DNA of 5,312 bases from Cellvibrio sp. (GCA_003524365.1 DQHS01000250.1:1-5312), one strand, 5' to 3'. Positions 1 through 5,312 are shown, counted from the stretch's first letter. Notes: generated by a model from the sequence alone, not told the origin. Numbers and translations are program-made.

Positions 1-93
1 TGTTATTGAAACCATAAGTTGGCCGCTTTGGCCAAAGTATGCTTACATAAGCAAGCACTTGTGGCCGCAATTTTTTACATTCCTGACGGAATA

Positions 94-136
94 CCTGAGT
101 GCCTGAGTGCCTGAGTGCCTGAGTGCCTGAGTGCCT
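94..136. repeat. 8-bp tandem repeat, about 5.4 copies
   Basis: Five perfect head-to-tail copies of CCTGAGTG occupy 94-133, followed by a partial copy (CCT) at 134-136. The array is intergenic. A perfect short-unit array like this is prone to slipped-strand length change, so copy number may differ between relatives. No gene start lies close enough to show a phase-variation role. Confidence 0.95.
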
Positions 137-226
137 AAAAAGGATTATTGGATGTTAAAAATGAAATAAAACTCATCACTAAAAATAAAGCGGTTAACTT
201 TAAACAAAACCACGATTTTGTCCATA

Positions 227-245
227 GCAAATGATTCTCATTAAG
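227..245. promoter_or_regulatory. Candidate Fur box
   Basis: GCAAATGATTCTCATTAAG matches 13 of 19 positions of the classical Fur consensus GATAATGATAATCATTATC. It includes the core AATGATTCTCATT, whose reverse complement AATGAGAATCATT is a common Fur-site core. A weak -35-like TTGTCC (218-223) with a poor -10 overlaps it on the plus strand. Because the site is near-palindromic, the controlled transcript could run left, out of the window, or right toward the terminator hairpin at 425. That Fur binds here is inferred from sequence only. Confidence 0.45.
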
Positions 246-418
246 CGTGAGCTAGCCCGCCACTTATGCATAACATATCTACCTGCCTCCGAAAGCAGCT
301 AGGAATAAGGGTTTCCTACCTATAGGTGGAATTCTGGCAATACAGGTAGTAAATCCAGTAAAAGAGCTGCAGGTTAGTGAATTGGCAGTTCTGTCATTTT
401 GTATTTTATGACGCCCAT

Positions 419-443
419 AAAAAAAGGCACCCAAAAGGTGCCT
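419..443 (-). terminator. Terminator hairpin, left copy of the IS target duplication
   Basis: The hairpin AGGCACC-CAAAA-GGTGCCT (425-443) has a 7-bp perfect stem and a 5-base loop. On the minus strand it is followed by a run of seven T (419-425 read in reverse), as in a rho-independent terminator. It is one of two identical 19-base copies flanking the IS. After the insertion this copy keeps only the T-run that serves leftward transcription, so it should stop transcripts leaving the transposase gene. Confidence 0.7.
425..443 (+). repeat. 19-bp direct repeat (target-site duplication), left copy
   Basis: AGGCACCCAAAAGGTGCCT is repeated exactly, in the same orientation, at 2047-2065. Identity stops on both sides: A versus G before it, C versus T after it. 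The loop reads CAAAA in both copies on the plus strand. This marks them as direct repeats created by insertion and not as part of the inverted termini. IS1182-family elements are known for long or palindromic target duplications. Confidence 0.8.
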
Positions 444-462
444 CAGATCGCTGACAAACCCC
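444..462 (+). repeat. Left terminal inverted repeat of the IS
   Basis: CAGATCGCTGACAAACCCC matches the reverse complement of 2028-2046 (CAGACTGCTGACAAACCCC) at 17 of 19 positions; the two differences are adjacent. It begins directly after the left 19-bp direct repeat and runs into the transposase-downstream hairpin at 456-482. Confidence 0.85.
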
Positions 463-482
463 ACCCTAAAAGAGTGGGGTTT
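456..482 (-). terminator. Hairpin downstream of the transposase gene
   Basis: AAACCCCAC (456-464) and GTGGGGTTT (474-482) form a 9-bp perfect stem around a 9-base loop. It starts eight bases after the transposase stop codon (490-492) on the minus strand. The GC-rich stem and position fit a transcription terminator, although the following T-run (TTTGTC) is poor. The hairpin at 425-443 with its T7 tract lies next in line and would act as a second stop. Confidence 0.6.
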
Positions 483-489
483 TGTATTT

Positions 490-1969
490 TTAGCTCATGC
501 TCATCATCCGGCCTGTTATCAAGCCTCGATTTGCAATCATTCCATTTTTCTCGATAAAAGAACCCATCAACATCCACAGCGCCTGAATAAGCCCTAATAT
601 CCACAATGAATTAAAAAAACGCGCCAGCAACAGCGCGATCTTCTTCATATTCTGACACGCAGCCGCCAGCAGGCATTGCCCGCCCACACGGCGCAACCCG
701 CGATAACGCGCGTAGCGATGGCCGTGTAATTGTTTCGCATCGGCAAAACTGCGCTCCACTGTTTCCTTGCGGCGCTGATAAATCCGTTTACCTTTTGCCG
801 TTAATCGTCGCGCGTCTGTGCGCTCTACACTGTCTTGCCACACGTGCCGTGTAATCACTTTTGTCCGGTTGCGGCTGCGTGTGCATTGATCCAGAAACGG
901 ACACTCGCGGCATTGTTGTGAATCTGAATGGTATTCGCGATAGCCCAATCGATTGGTGGTGTTGTATGGAATTAACTGGCCTGCCGGGCAAATGTATTGA
1001 TTGTTGTCGGCGTCGAACACAAAGAGTCGTTTGGCAAAAGTAACCTTCTTTTTTGTTGGGTCGACGATAGCCAATCACCCCTTCAATTCCACGCTCTTCC
1101 AGTCCTTTGCAAATACCGGCAGTTTTACAACCCGCATCCAACCCCACGCATTCCGGATAAATATTGAAAGCCGTTAATTGTCGATCCAACCGCGCCAGAT
1201 AGGGTTTGCTGTCATGTACATTACCCGGTGTCACGTGCGTGTCGGTGATGATGTTGTATTTGCCATCGACGGTGCGATGATCAAGATAATAAAAGCCTTG
1301 CGGTTTTCCCTCGCGGGTTAAGTAACCGCTGTCGGGATCGGTTGTGCTGACTTTGATCTCGCGTTCTTTTGGTTCGATATCTTCCACTTTGGTTTTTAAC
1401 GGCGCTTTGCCATGGGCGATACGATCTTCATCAATCGCCACCTCCAGCGCCGTTAAATAGTCGGTGGGCGTTTGGGTGACGGTGTGGATTTCAAATTTCT
1501 TTTTATTGGCATTGGCTTTCATGTGGGTGCTGTCGGTGTAGAGCACATCGCCACCGACCAAACCGTGTTGAATAGCTTGGCGAACAATTTCATCAAAAAT
1601 CTGCTGTTCAATATCGGTTGCCAAAAAACGGCGGCGGCGCTGTTGGCTGAAGGTGGAGGCATCGATGATGTTGTCAGTCAGGCTTAGGCCTAAAAACCAG
1701 CGGTAAGCCACATTGACTTGTACTTCGCGCACCAACTGGCGCTCGCTGCGCACGCCAAACAAATAGCCGATGAACAGCATCTTAAACAAGAGCACCGGAT
1801 CGACAGCGGGACGGCCGTTATTATCGCAGTAGAGATGACGTACTTGATCGCGGATAAATTCAAAATCGATGTATTTATCGATTTTACGCAGTAGGTGATC
1901 TGTTGGAACGAGATCTTCGAGGATCACCATTTCCAGTGTGTGTTGGCGGGGCGAGGGGTTTTTGAGCAT
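490..1969 (-). pseudogene. IS1182-family DDE transposase, frameshifted
   Basis: This transposase would cut and join the element's ends. It is read in two frames. The first part (ATG at 1967-1969, about 311 residues to GYRRPNKKEGYF) carries the IS1182 N-terminal domain: a start like MLKNPSPRQHTLEM, then RPAVDPVLLFKM and the LVREVQVNVAYRWFLGL region. It also carries the first two catalytic acids, D146 in YTDSTHMKANANK and D278 in GLDAG. The second part resumes one base over at AKRLFVFDADNNQYICPAGQ. It adds a cysteine cluster (YICP, CRECPFLDQC) and the third acid in KETVERSFADAK. Joined, the product would be about 492 residues with D146, D278 and E405. The extra base is most likely in the A-run at 1036-1039, because removing it restores KEGYFAKR. 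Uncorrected, the upstream frame runs on as nonsense to a stop at 788-790. Residue 281 is Cys where relatives usually have Tyr (DAGYKT). No clear Shine-Dalgarno precedes the ATG. Confidence 0.88.
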
Positions 1970-2005
1970 GGTAAAAGATCACTGACTATTTTTTTGCTAT
2001 TAAAT

Positions 2006-2034
2006 AAAAAACCCCTGCTTTTGGCTAGGGGTTT
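2006..2034 (-). terminator. Hairpin upstream of the transposase, terminator-like
   Basis: AAACCCCT (2009-2016) and AGGGGTTT (2027-2034) form an 8-bp perfect stem. On the minus strand it is followed by a run of T that ends near 2006. It lies between the right IS end and the transposase start at 1969, facing the gene. Such a hairpin can shield a transposase from transcription entering from outside, a known control strategy in insertion sequences. It mirrors the hairpin at 456-482, so it may also be part of the conserved end structure that transposase recognises. Confidence 0.55.
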
Positions 2035-2046
2035 GTCAGCAGTCTG
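2028..2046 (-). repeat. Right terminal inverted repeat of the IS
   Basis: Read on the minus strand this is CAGACTGCTGACAAACCCC, matching the left end (444-462) at 17 of 19 positions. It abuts the right copy of the 19-bp direct repeat. Confidence 0.85.
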
Positions 2047-2069
2047 AGGCACCCAAAAGGTGCCTTTTT
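2047..2069 (+). terminator. Terminator hairpin, right copy of the IS target duplication
   Basis: This is an exact copy of the 19-base hairpin at 425-443 (here 2047-2065), followed on the plus strand by T5 (2065-2069). It therefore looks like a rightward intrinsic terminator. Before the insertion, the A-run now at 419-425 and this T-run would have flanked a single hairpin, giving a bidirectional terminator. The HAD gene (stop at 2362-2364) points toward it from about 300 bp away. Confidence 0.7.
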
Positions 2070-2361
2070 CGTATTGCGTATCCAGAATCACTTCGGCTTT
2101 CGCCTCGAACCGCCTTGCGCGATTACGGGTTTCCCCGCTGGGGGGCGCTCAATCTCATCCGGTCAGTCGCCCCGCTGAGCGAATTATCATATGGACAGTC
2201 TGTAGATGCAGTCAATCTGGATGAATGTCGTCTTCTACGCTTGGGCAATATCCTTTTCATCAGAGGGATCAATGAGGTATCACTGCGCGAATGCGCGTTA
2301 GCCATCAGCTGGCGAACTTCATTTTGACCCCTGTCCTAACTTTATAGTGCTCCGTCGTTGT
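2070..2361. other. Gene-free stretch between the IS and the HAD gene
   Basis: The part near 2100-2180 is more GC-rich than the genes to the right and holds short imperfect palindromes, such as CCCC-GCT-GGGG at 2133-2143. Reading frames exist on both strands (2115-2327 plus, 2123-2305 minus), but their translations are arginine- and serine-rich or otherwise unlike proteins I know. They look like chance frames. It could be an untranslated trailer of the HAD gene, a repeat-derived segment or a decayed gene. I do not recognise it. Confidence 0.4.
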
Positions 2362-2979
2362 TTATTTACAGATATCCAGCAATTCCGTCAACGTGCCAAG
2401 AGTATCCTCACCAGTCGCTTGGCTTCTGGTTAAATGCCTCGCCTGGAAGCCAAAGTGCTTCGGCCCTTCATAATCCGCTAGGAACGTATCACCCACGAAC
2501 AAACACTGTTCAGGTTGTACTTGCGCTTTCTCGATGATCCATTGGTAGATTTCCCGTTCAGGTTTGATGTAGCCCACCTCATAACTCAGGCATTGTAAAA
2601 GCGGAACTTTGGGCAACAATCGATTGATCACTGCACCGTACGGTTGTGCCAGGTTAGAGCACACCGCAATGGGAATTTGCTGATCGACTAACTGGTTCAA
2701 GGTTATCAGCACATCCTCAAATAAGGTCAGGCTGACTAACTCCTGCTCAATATCAGATTCAAGCTGAGTCAACATCGGCTTGGGCGGAAAAATTCCCATA
2801 ATGGAGAAGACCTCGGCGGGAGTACCAGTCAACGTCATTAATGTCCGGACATCGTCCGCCTTGGGGGAACGACCTTCCTGCCGAGCCCATTGTAATATGT
2901 TTCGAAACGGATGGCGCTTCACCCCGAATTGTATAAGGGTTCCGTAGAGATCAAAGATAACCAATTGAGGTCGAGGCAT
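2362..2979 (-). CDS. HAD-superfamily hydrolase (phosphatase-like)
   Basis: This 205-residue protein is a cytoplasmic haloacid-dehalogenase-like hydrolase. Enzymes of this family usually remove phosphate from small metabolites through an aspartyl-phosphate intermediate. The four family motifs are present: motif I FDLYGTL with nucleophile D10, motif II CSN with S108, motif III K139 in GYIKPER, and motif IV GDTFLAD with D164 and D169. An alpha-helical cap of about 70 residues sits between motifs I and II (about 20-90). The size is normal for the family. Position 12 is Tyr where phosphatases normally have a second Asp (DxD); DxY is typical of L-2-haloacid dehalogenases and some other HAD branches. 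The substrate therefore cannot be named. The ATG at 2977-2979 is preceded in frame by a TAA seven codons upstream, so the start is firm despite a weak ribosome-binding site. It appears to be monocistronic. Confidence 0.9.
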   Translation of the reverse strand: MPRPQLVIFDLYGTLIQFGVKRHPFRNILQWARQEGRSPKADDVRTLMTLTGTPAEVFSIMGIFPPKPMLTQLESDIEQELVSLTLFEDVLITLNQLVDQQIPIAVCSNLAQPYGAVINRLLPKVPLLQCLSYEVGYIKPEREIYQWIIEKAQVQPEQCLFVGDTFLADYEGPKHFGFQARHLTRSQATGEDTLGTLTELLDICK

Positions 2980-3330
2980 AGAATCGTTGGATTGTGTTTA
3001 CCGGTGAGCGTTTTATCTTATTAGAACAAGTTGGTTATGTTGTGGATGCAGCAAAATAAATATCCGCGCCGACAAGCACCAATAGAAAAACGATGATAAA
3101 AATAAAAGCTAGGTTTGGCTTTGACGGTTTTCGCTTAAGCTTTTTCATTCACAATCTTTGTACTGTCTGGATCATCTTTTGGTGCATCAGATCGCTGCTT
3201 GATGAGCATATTTTTTTACGTTTTCCTCGGAGGGAATTTTTGTTTTGGGCGTACCTTTTAATCACAATTCGGGTCTGCTACCTTCCAGAAATAGATATCA
3301 CTTATCGCTGAAACGCTGGCCACACAAGGC
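2980..3330. other. Region without a confident gene upstream of the HAD gene
   Basis: This AT-rich stretch should contain the HAD promoter, though I could not pick a convincing -35/-10 pair. On the plus strand a closed frame (2982-3056) encodes about 25 protein-like residues ending in EQVGYVVDAAK. It has no ATG and is bounded upstream by a stop, so it may be the tail of a decayed gene. A 72-codon frame from ATG 3093 to TGA 3311 encodes a hydrophobic, aromatic-rich peptide with no recognisable features and a weak ribosome-binding site. It overlaps the start of the next open frame by a few codons. I do not call it a gene with confidence. Confidence 0.35.
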
Positions 3331-3555
3331 TTGCAGCGGAGAGATTATGTTAGCGCAGTGATTTCTATGGCTTCCGCTAATATAGACGTTGAAGAATTAT
3401 TTCGTCGAATTAGCTCGCCCCGCGCAAGTGAGATATTTAAGACCTTGCGCTATGCTAGGACTGAAGATTTAACATGCACCTTTAAACTTGGCCTCACTGA
3501 ATCAGTCATAAAGGAAACGCAGCCAATTTGTCCACCGGCGCCAAATAATAATTGA
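3331..3555 (+). CDS. Small hypothetical protein, possibly a gene remnant
   Basis: The frame encodes up to 74 residues and I do not recognise it. The part around VEELFRRISSPRASEIFKTLRYARTE... (from about residue 20) has a balanced, helix-forming composition that looks protein-like; the tail is rich in Pro and Asn (PPAPNNN). The start is doubtful: TTG at 3331, GTG at 3358 (14 bases after GGAGAG) and ATG at 3367 are all possible. The frame is open back to a TAG at 3292-3294 and reads sensibly there (AETLATQGL), so an ancestral gene may have extended further left. It converges with the minus-strand gene ending at 3592, about 36 bp away, with no clear terminator between them. It may be a real small protein or the 3' end of a decayed gene. 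Confidence 0.35.
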   Translation: MQRRDYVSAVISMASANIDVEELFRRISSPRASEIFKTLRYARTEDLTCTFKLGLTESVIKETQPICPPAPNNN

Positions 3556-3591
3556 ACAACCGTTAATGTTCACGAGGGGCTAAACTCTTCC

Positions 3592-4344
3592 TCATATTTC
3601 AGCTATTGTTTTGAGCGGTGTAGCAATAATTTTTCTTATATCTTCTCCATACCACTCCAACTCTTCAAGTATGTCCGCATATTTTACCAGGAGTTGACCA
3701 GTAGGAAGAATATCTATTGGCACTTCCCAAGTTGCTGGTCCACCAAGTAATCCAGCATTTCGTAACTCTTCAATCTGAGCTGCGACGATTGGACTACGTG
3801 TCCGGATCTGGTCAATATTATTACTATGCCAGCCACTTTTAGGACTCACATAGAAATATGCAAGAATAAGGAAGTGCCTGTAGGTCAACGAATCAATAAG
3901 GGACAGCATCCAAGATATATCGTCTGCTGAAAGCGTCTCCTCGAATGATGCATTTGCTAGTAAGTTGCCCATCAATAGCACTTTACGCTCTTCATATTGA
4001 AGTCTGGCTTTAGTGAGAACGCCATCAAGGACAGTTTGTGCGGATATAGGTTGAGCGGTTCTAACTCTAAAAAAGTCATCGCTTCGCAATTCTTCACCAG
4101 CATCGAGACGCTGTTGAATTTTATGGAAAGCTATTATCAGTGCTGCTGCACTACGTTGGTGTTCGCGATCAGATTGCTGTCGTTGCATATAATCCGTCAC
4201 TTCAGCGACTACAACAACACCTAACTGTGCAAGAATTCCAGCCGAGACATCTCCAATCGCCAATGATTTAGATAGTATCGGTGCTATCCCAGCACCTGCG
4301 ATTTCGGTTCCTTTTTGAATCCAATGTAGCGGATCTAGATTCAT
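3592..4344 (-). CDS. Hypothetical helical protein with possible C-terminal winged helix
   Basis: I do not recognise this protein. It has 250 residues from the ATG at 4342-4344; a TTG at 4351-4353 would add three. The ATG is preferred because AAAAGG lies nine bases upstream. The N-terminal 50 residues are rich in Gly, Ala and Val with no charged cluster (GAGIAPILSK, AQLGVVVVAEV), which suggests a membrane-inserting or peripheral amphipathic segment. A charged helical stretch follows (YMQRQQSDREHQR). The centre contains YEERKVLLMGNLLANASF, then an all-helical block with SLTYRHFLILAYF. The end (about 180-225: IVAAQIEELRNAGLLGG, then a strand and LPTGQLLVKY) resembles a winged-helix fold. It starts about 60 bp downstream of the diguanylate cyclase on the same strand with no terminator between, so the two may share a transcript. 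Its role is unknown; a link to c-di-GMP signalling is only a guess from position. Confidence 0.8.
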   Translation of the reverse strand: MNLDPLHWIQKGTEIAGAGIAPILSKSLAIGDVSAGILAQLGVVVVAEVTDYMQRQQSDREHQRSAAALIIAFHKIQQRLDAGEELRSDDFFRVRTAQPISAQTVLDGVLTKARLQYEERKVLLMGNLLANASFEETLSADDISWMLSLIDSLTYRHFLILAYFYVSPKSGWHSNNIDQIRTRSPIVAAQIEELRNAGLLGGPATWEVPIDILPTGQLLVKYADILEELEWYGEDIRKIIATPLKTIAEI

Positions 4345-4403
4345 CCATTTCAACCTTTTATATTAGTCATTGTTTTAATGGCGCCTTTCGAATTACAGCA
4401 ACA

Positions 4404-5282
4404 TTAATAATCCAAGTTGCTCGCCACGCAATTTCGGCCTCTGTTTTTGGCAACGTACAATGCCATATCCGCCTTTTTGAGAGTGCTGTCAAATGAATCG
4501 CCCGCTTGGACCATAGAGATACCCAAACTGATCGTGACTTGTAGTGGTAAATCGGGTTCAAATGTATGTAGCTGAACGCAAGAACGAAGTTTTTCTGCCA
4601 AATATTTAAGATTTTCCTGTTTCGCTTGCGGTGCGATAATAATAAACTCTTCCCCACCCCACCGGCCAAACGCATCTACTTCACGTATATTGGCAGAAAT
4701 AAGTTTTGCCAAACCTTGCAACACCCGGTCGCCCACATCATGCCCATAGGTATCATTTATTTTCTTAAAATGATCGATATCAAAAAGAATAACTCCTAAC
4801 TGGCTCTTTTCGTAGTTGCTCTGGAATACTTTTTTTACAAACTTATCAATGCCATTTCGATTTATTATTCCGGTCAGCTTGTCTGTGGTAGAAAGAACTT
4901 CGAACTCCTGTTTTTCGACTTCTAATTTTCGATAGCTTTCTGCCATCTCATCTATTTTTTGATTGGCGCGCTTTGAATCGATATAAAACCACGCAAATCT
5001 GATTACTCCCTCACCAATAATGAGGCACAACCACAGCAGCAGGACCGTTAGATATAATGTTTCTTTAGAAAACCATGCACCCACTAACTCAACTTTTTGT
5101 ATTTCTAGTTCCTGTTGGCCGTTATCGACGAAATCAAAACCAATTGAAACAACATTTGAGAATTCTGGAGCAGAATGTTCACGTGGAATATCAAATTGTC
5201 TTATCCACCATTCAGCAACACTGAACTCGCTCAGCTTTATAAGTGTGGGCTTGTTGAAATCGGAAGCGCGAATAAAAATCAA
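4404..5282 (-). CDS. Membrane diguanylate cyclase (GGDEF), N-terminus probably missing
   Basis: The enzyme joins two GTP molecules into the second messenger cyclic di-GMP. Within the 292 readable residues, about 1-74 form a beta-rich segment (SIGFDFVDNGQQELEIQKVELVGAW) like the periplasmic sandwich domains of sensor cyclases. One membrane helix spans about 75-100, a charged coiled-coil linker runs about 103-130, and the GGDEF domain covers about 130-288. Visible active-site features are DKLTG (134-138), FDIDHFKKINDTYGHDVGD with metal-binding D168 and substrate-side N176/D177, and the signature GGEEF at 209-213. The inhibitory RxxD site is present (R200, D203), five residues before GGEEF, so product feedback inhibition is expected. 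No signal peptide or first membrane helix precedes the periplasmic part. The only start is a TTG (5280-5282) in the loop of a perfect inverted repeat, with no ribosome-binding site and a TAG just before it. The true gene very likely continues beyond the window and only 4404 to about 5277 is genuine. Confidence 0.92.
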   Translation of the reverse strand: MIFIRASDFNKPTLIKLSEFSVAEWWIRQFDIPREHSAPEFSNVVSIGFDFVDNGQQELEIQKVELVGAWFSKETLYLTVLLLWLCLIIGEGVIRFAWFYIDSKRANQKIDEMAESYRKLEVEKQEFEVLSTTDKLTGIINRNGIDKFVKKVFQSNYEKSQLGVILFDIDHFKKINDTYGHDVGDRVLQGLAKLISANIREVDAFGRWGGEEFIIIAPQAKQENLKYLAEKLRSCVQLHTFEPDLPLQVTISLGISMVQAGDSFDSTLKKADMALYVAKNRGRNCVASNLDY

Positions 5283-5312
5283 CTAACTTTTATTCGCGCT
5301 TCCGATTTCAAC
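5253..5312. repeat. Perfect 25-bp inverted repeat at the window end
   Basis: Positions 5253-5277 and 5288-5312 are exact reverse complements (25 bp), separated by a 10-base loop (5278-5287, ATCAACTAAC). The left arm is coding sequence of the cyclase (FIRASDFN region). The right arm ends on the last base given. A fold-back of coding sequence at the end of a contig is typical of amplification or assembly chimeras. A real hairpin, such as a terminus of a linear molecule, is a less likely alternative. Confidence 0.9.

Larger units (their letters stand above)
1..424. other. Gene-poor intergenic region left of the IS
   Basis: I see no convincing coding region here. The stretch contains two adjacent small palindromes: TTGGCC/GGCCAA with a 5-base loop at 19-35, and TGCTTA/TAAGCA with a 2-base loop at 40-53. 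An 8-bp tandem repeat lies at 94-136 and a Fur-box-like sequence at 227-245. The only long minus-strand reading frame (279-464) runs across the IS boundary and has no family-like features, so it is not annotated. A short ATG frame at 268 ends after 19 codons. The region could be the upstream area of a gene lying left of the window, or could hold an untranslated RNA. Confidence 0.5.
444..2046 (-). mobile_element. IS1182-family insertion sequence (1603 bp), transposase frameshifted
   Basis: The element is bounded by imperfect 19-bp terminal inverted repeats (444-462 and 2028-2046, 17 of 19 identical). Outside these lies a perfect 19-bp direct repeat (425-443 and 2047-2065). It holds a single transposase gene on the minus strand that fills most of its length. 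Just inside each end is a second hairpin with a CCCC/GGGG stem (456-482 and 2009-2034), so both ends share the same architecture. The length fits the IS1182 family, and the family call rests on the transposase motifs. The gene carries a one-base frameshift, so this copy is probably unable to transpose on its own unless the shift is a sequencing error or is bypassed in translation. Confidence 0.85.

Noticed and set aside
279..464. 61-residue minus-strand frame crossing the left IS boundary
   Set aside because: It starts inside the IS terminal repeat and runs through the terminator hairpin; the translation resembles no known family and it has no ribosome-binding site.
861..1043. Plus-strand frame inside the transposase
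   Set aside because: It is the antisense shadow of the conserved transposase C-terminal region.
1048..1054. A6G tract on the transposase strand as a programmed -1 frameshift site
   Set aside because: The upstream frame reads AAC AAA AAA GAA, so the tract is out of phase for an A_AAA_AAG slip, and the product needs a +1, not a -1, shift.
1472..1687. Plus-strand frame inside the transposase
   Set aside because: It is antisense to the catalytic D146 region, which carries clear family motifs on the minus strand.
2115..2327. Overlapping frames on both strands between the IS and the HAD gene
   Set aside because: Neither has family motifs or a convincing start; the minus-strand one is Arg/Ser-rich in the way chance frames are.
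2333..2340. GTCCTAAC, considered as an integron attC core
   Set aside because: It does not fit RYYYAAC/GTTRRRY at all positions and there is no paired core or integrase.
3997..4224. Plus-strand frame inside the unknown helical gene
   Set aside because: It is antisense to a longer minus-strand frame with a good ribosome-binding site and protein-like composition.
4367..4675. 102-residue minus-strand frame overlapping the cyclase
   Set aside because: It lies in another frame over the GGDEF domain, whose motifs are unmistakable.
5020..5286. Plus-strand frame antisense to the cyclase N-terminal part
   Set aside because: It is the shadow of the cyclase sensor and membrane segment and runs into the terminal inverted repeat.

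Overview
The window looks like accessory or loosely packed chromosomal DNA of a Gram-negative bacterium, most likely a gammaproteobacterium. This rests on the style of the HAD hydrolase and membrane GGDEF protein, a Fur-box-like site and an IS1182-family element; nothing fixes the genus. All confident genes lie on the minus strand. The intergenic stretches are long and there are no rRNA, tRNA or CRISPR features.

Region by region: (1) 1-424 has no convincing gene. It holds an 8-bp tandem repeat (94-136), two small palindromes and a good Fur-box match (227-245). (2) 425-2065 is an insertion sequence with its target duplication. The IS proper is 444-2046 (1603 bp) with 19-bp imperfect terminal inverted repeats. 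It carries one IS1182-type DDE transposase gene broken by a one-base frameshift. It is flanked by a perfect 19-bp direct repeat that is itself a hairpin. The rebuilt empty site (A-run, 7-bp stem, T-run) is a textbook bidirectional intrinsic terminator, so the element appears to have landed in a terminator and copied it. (3) 2066-2361 has no recognisable gene. (4) 2362-2979 encodes a HAD-superfamily hydrolase. (5) 2980-3591 contains only weak small plus-strand ORFs. (6) 3592-4344 encodes an unrecognised helical protein, about 60 bp downstream of (7) a membrane diguanylate cyclase (4404 to about 5277) with intact GGEEF and RxxD sites.

The right edge is odd. The last 60 bases form a perfect 25-bp inverted repeat with a 10-base loop. 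It starts inside the cyclase gene and stops that reading frame. The simplest reading is a fold-back artefact at a contig end, with the true N-terminus of the cyclase missing.

Functionally, the cyclase would make c-di-GMP in response to a periplasmic signal and may be co-transcribed with the unknown protein. The HAD protein is a separate metabolic or housekeeping enzyme. I saw no clear new multi-gene system. The most interesting points are the terminator-targeted IS insertion, the possible Fur-controlled transcript that would have ended at that terminator, and the unknown partner of the cyclase.
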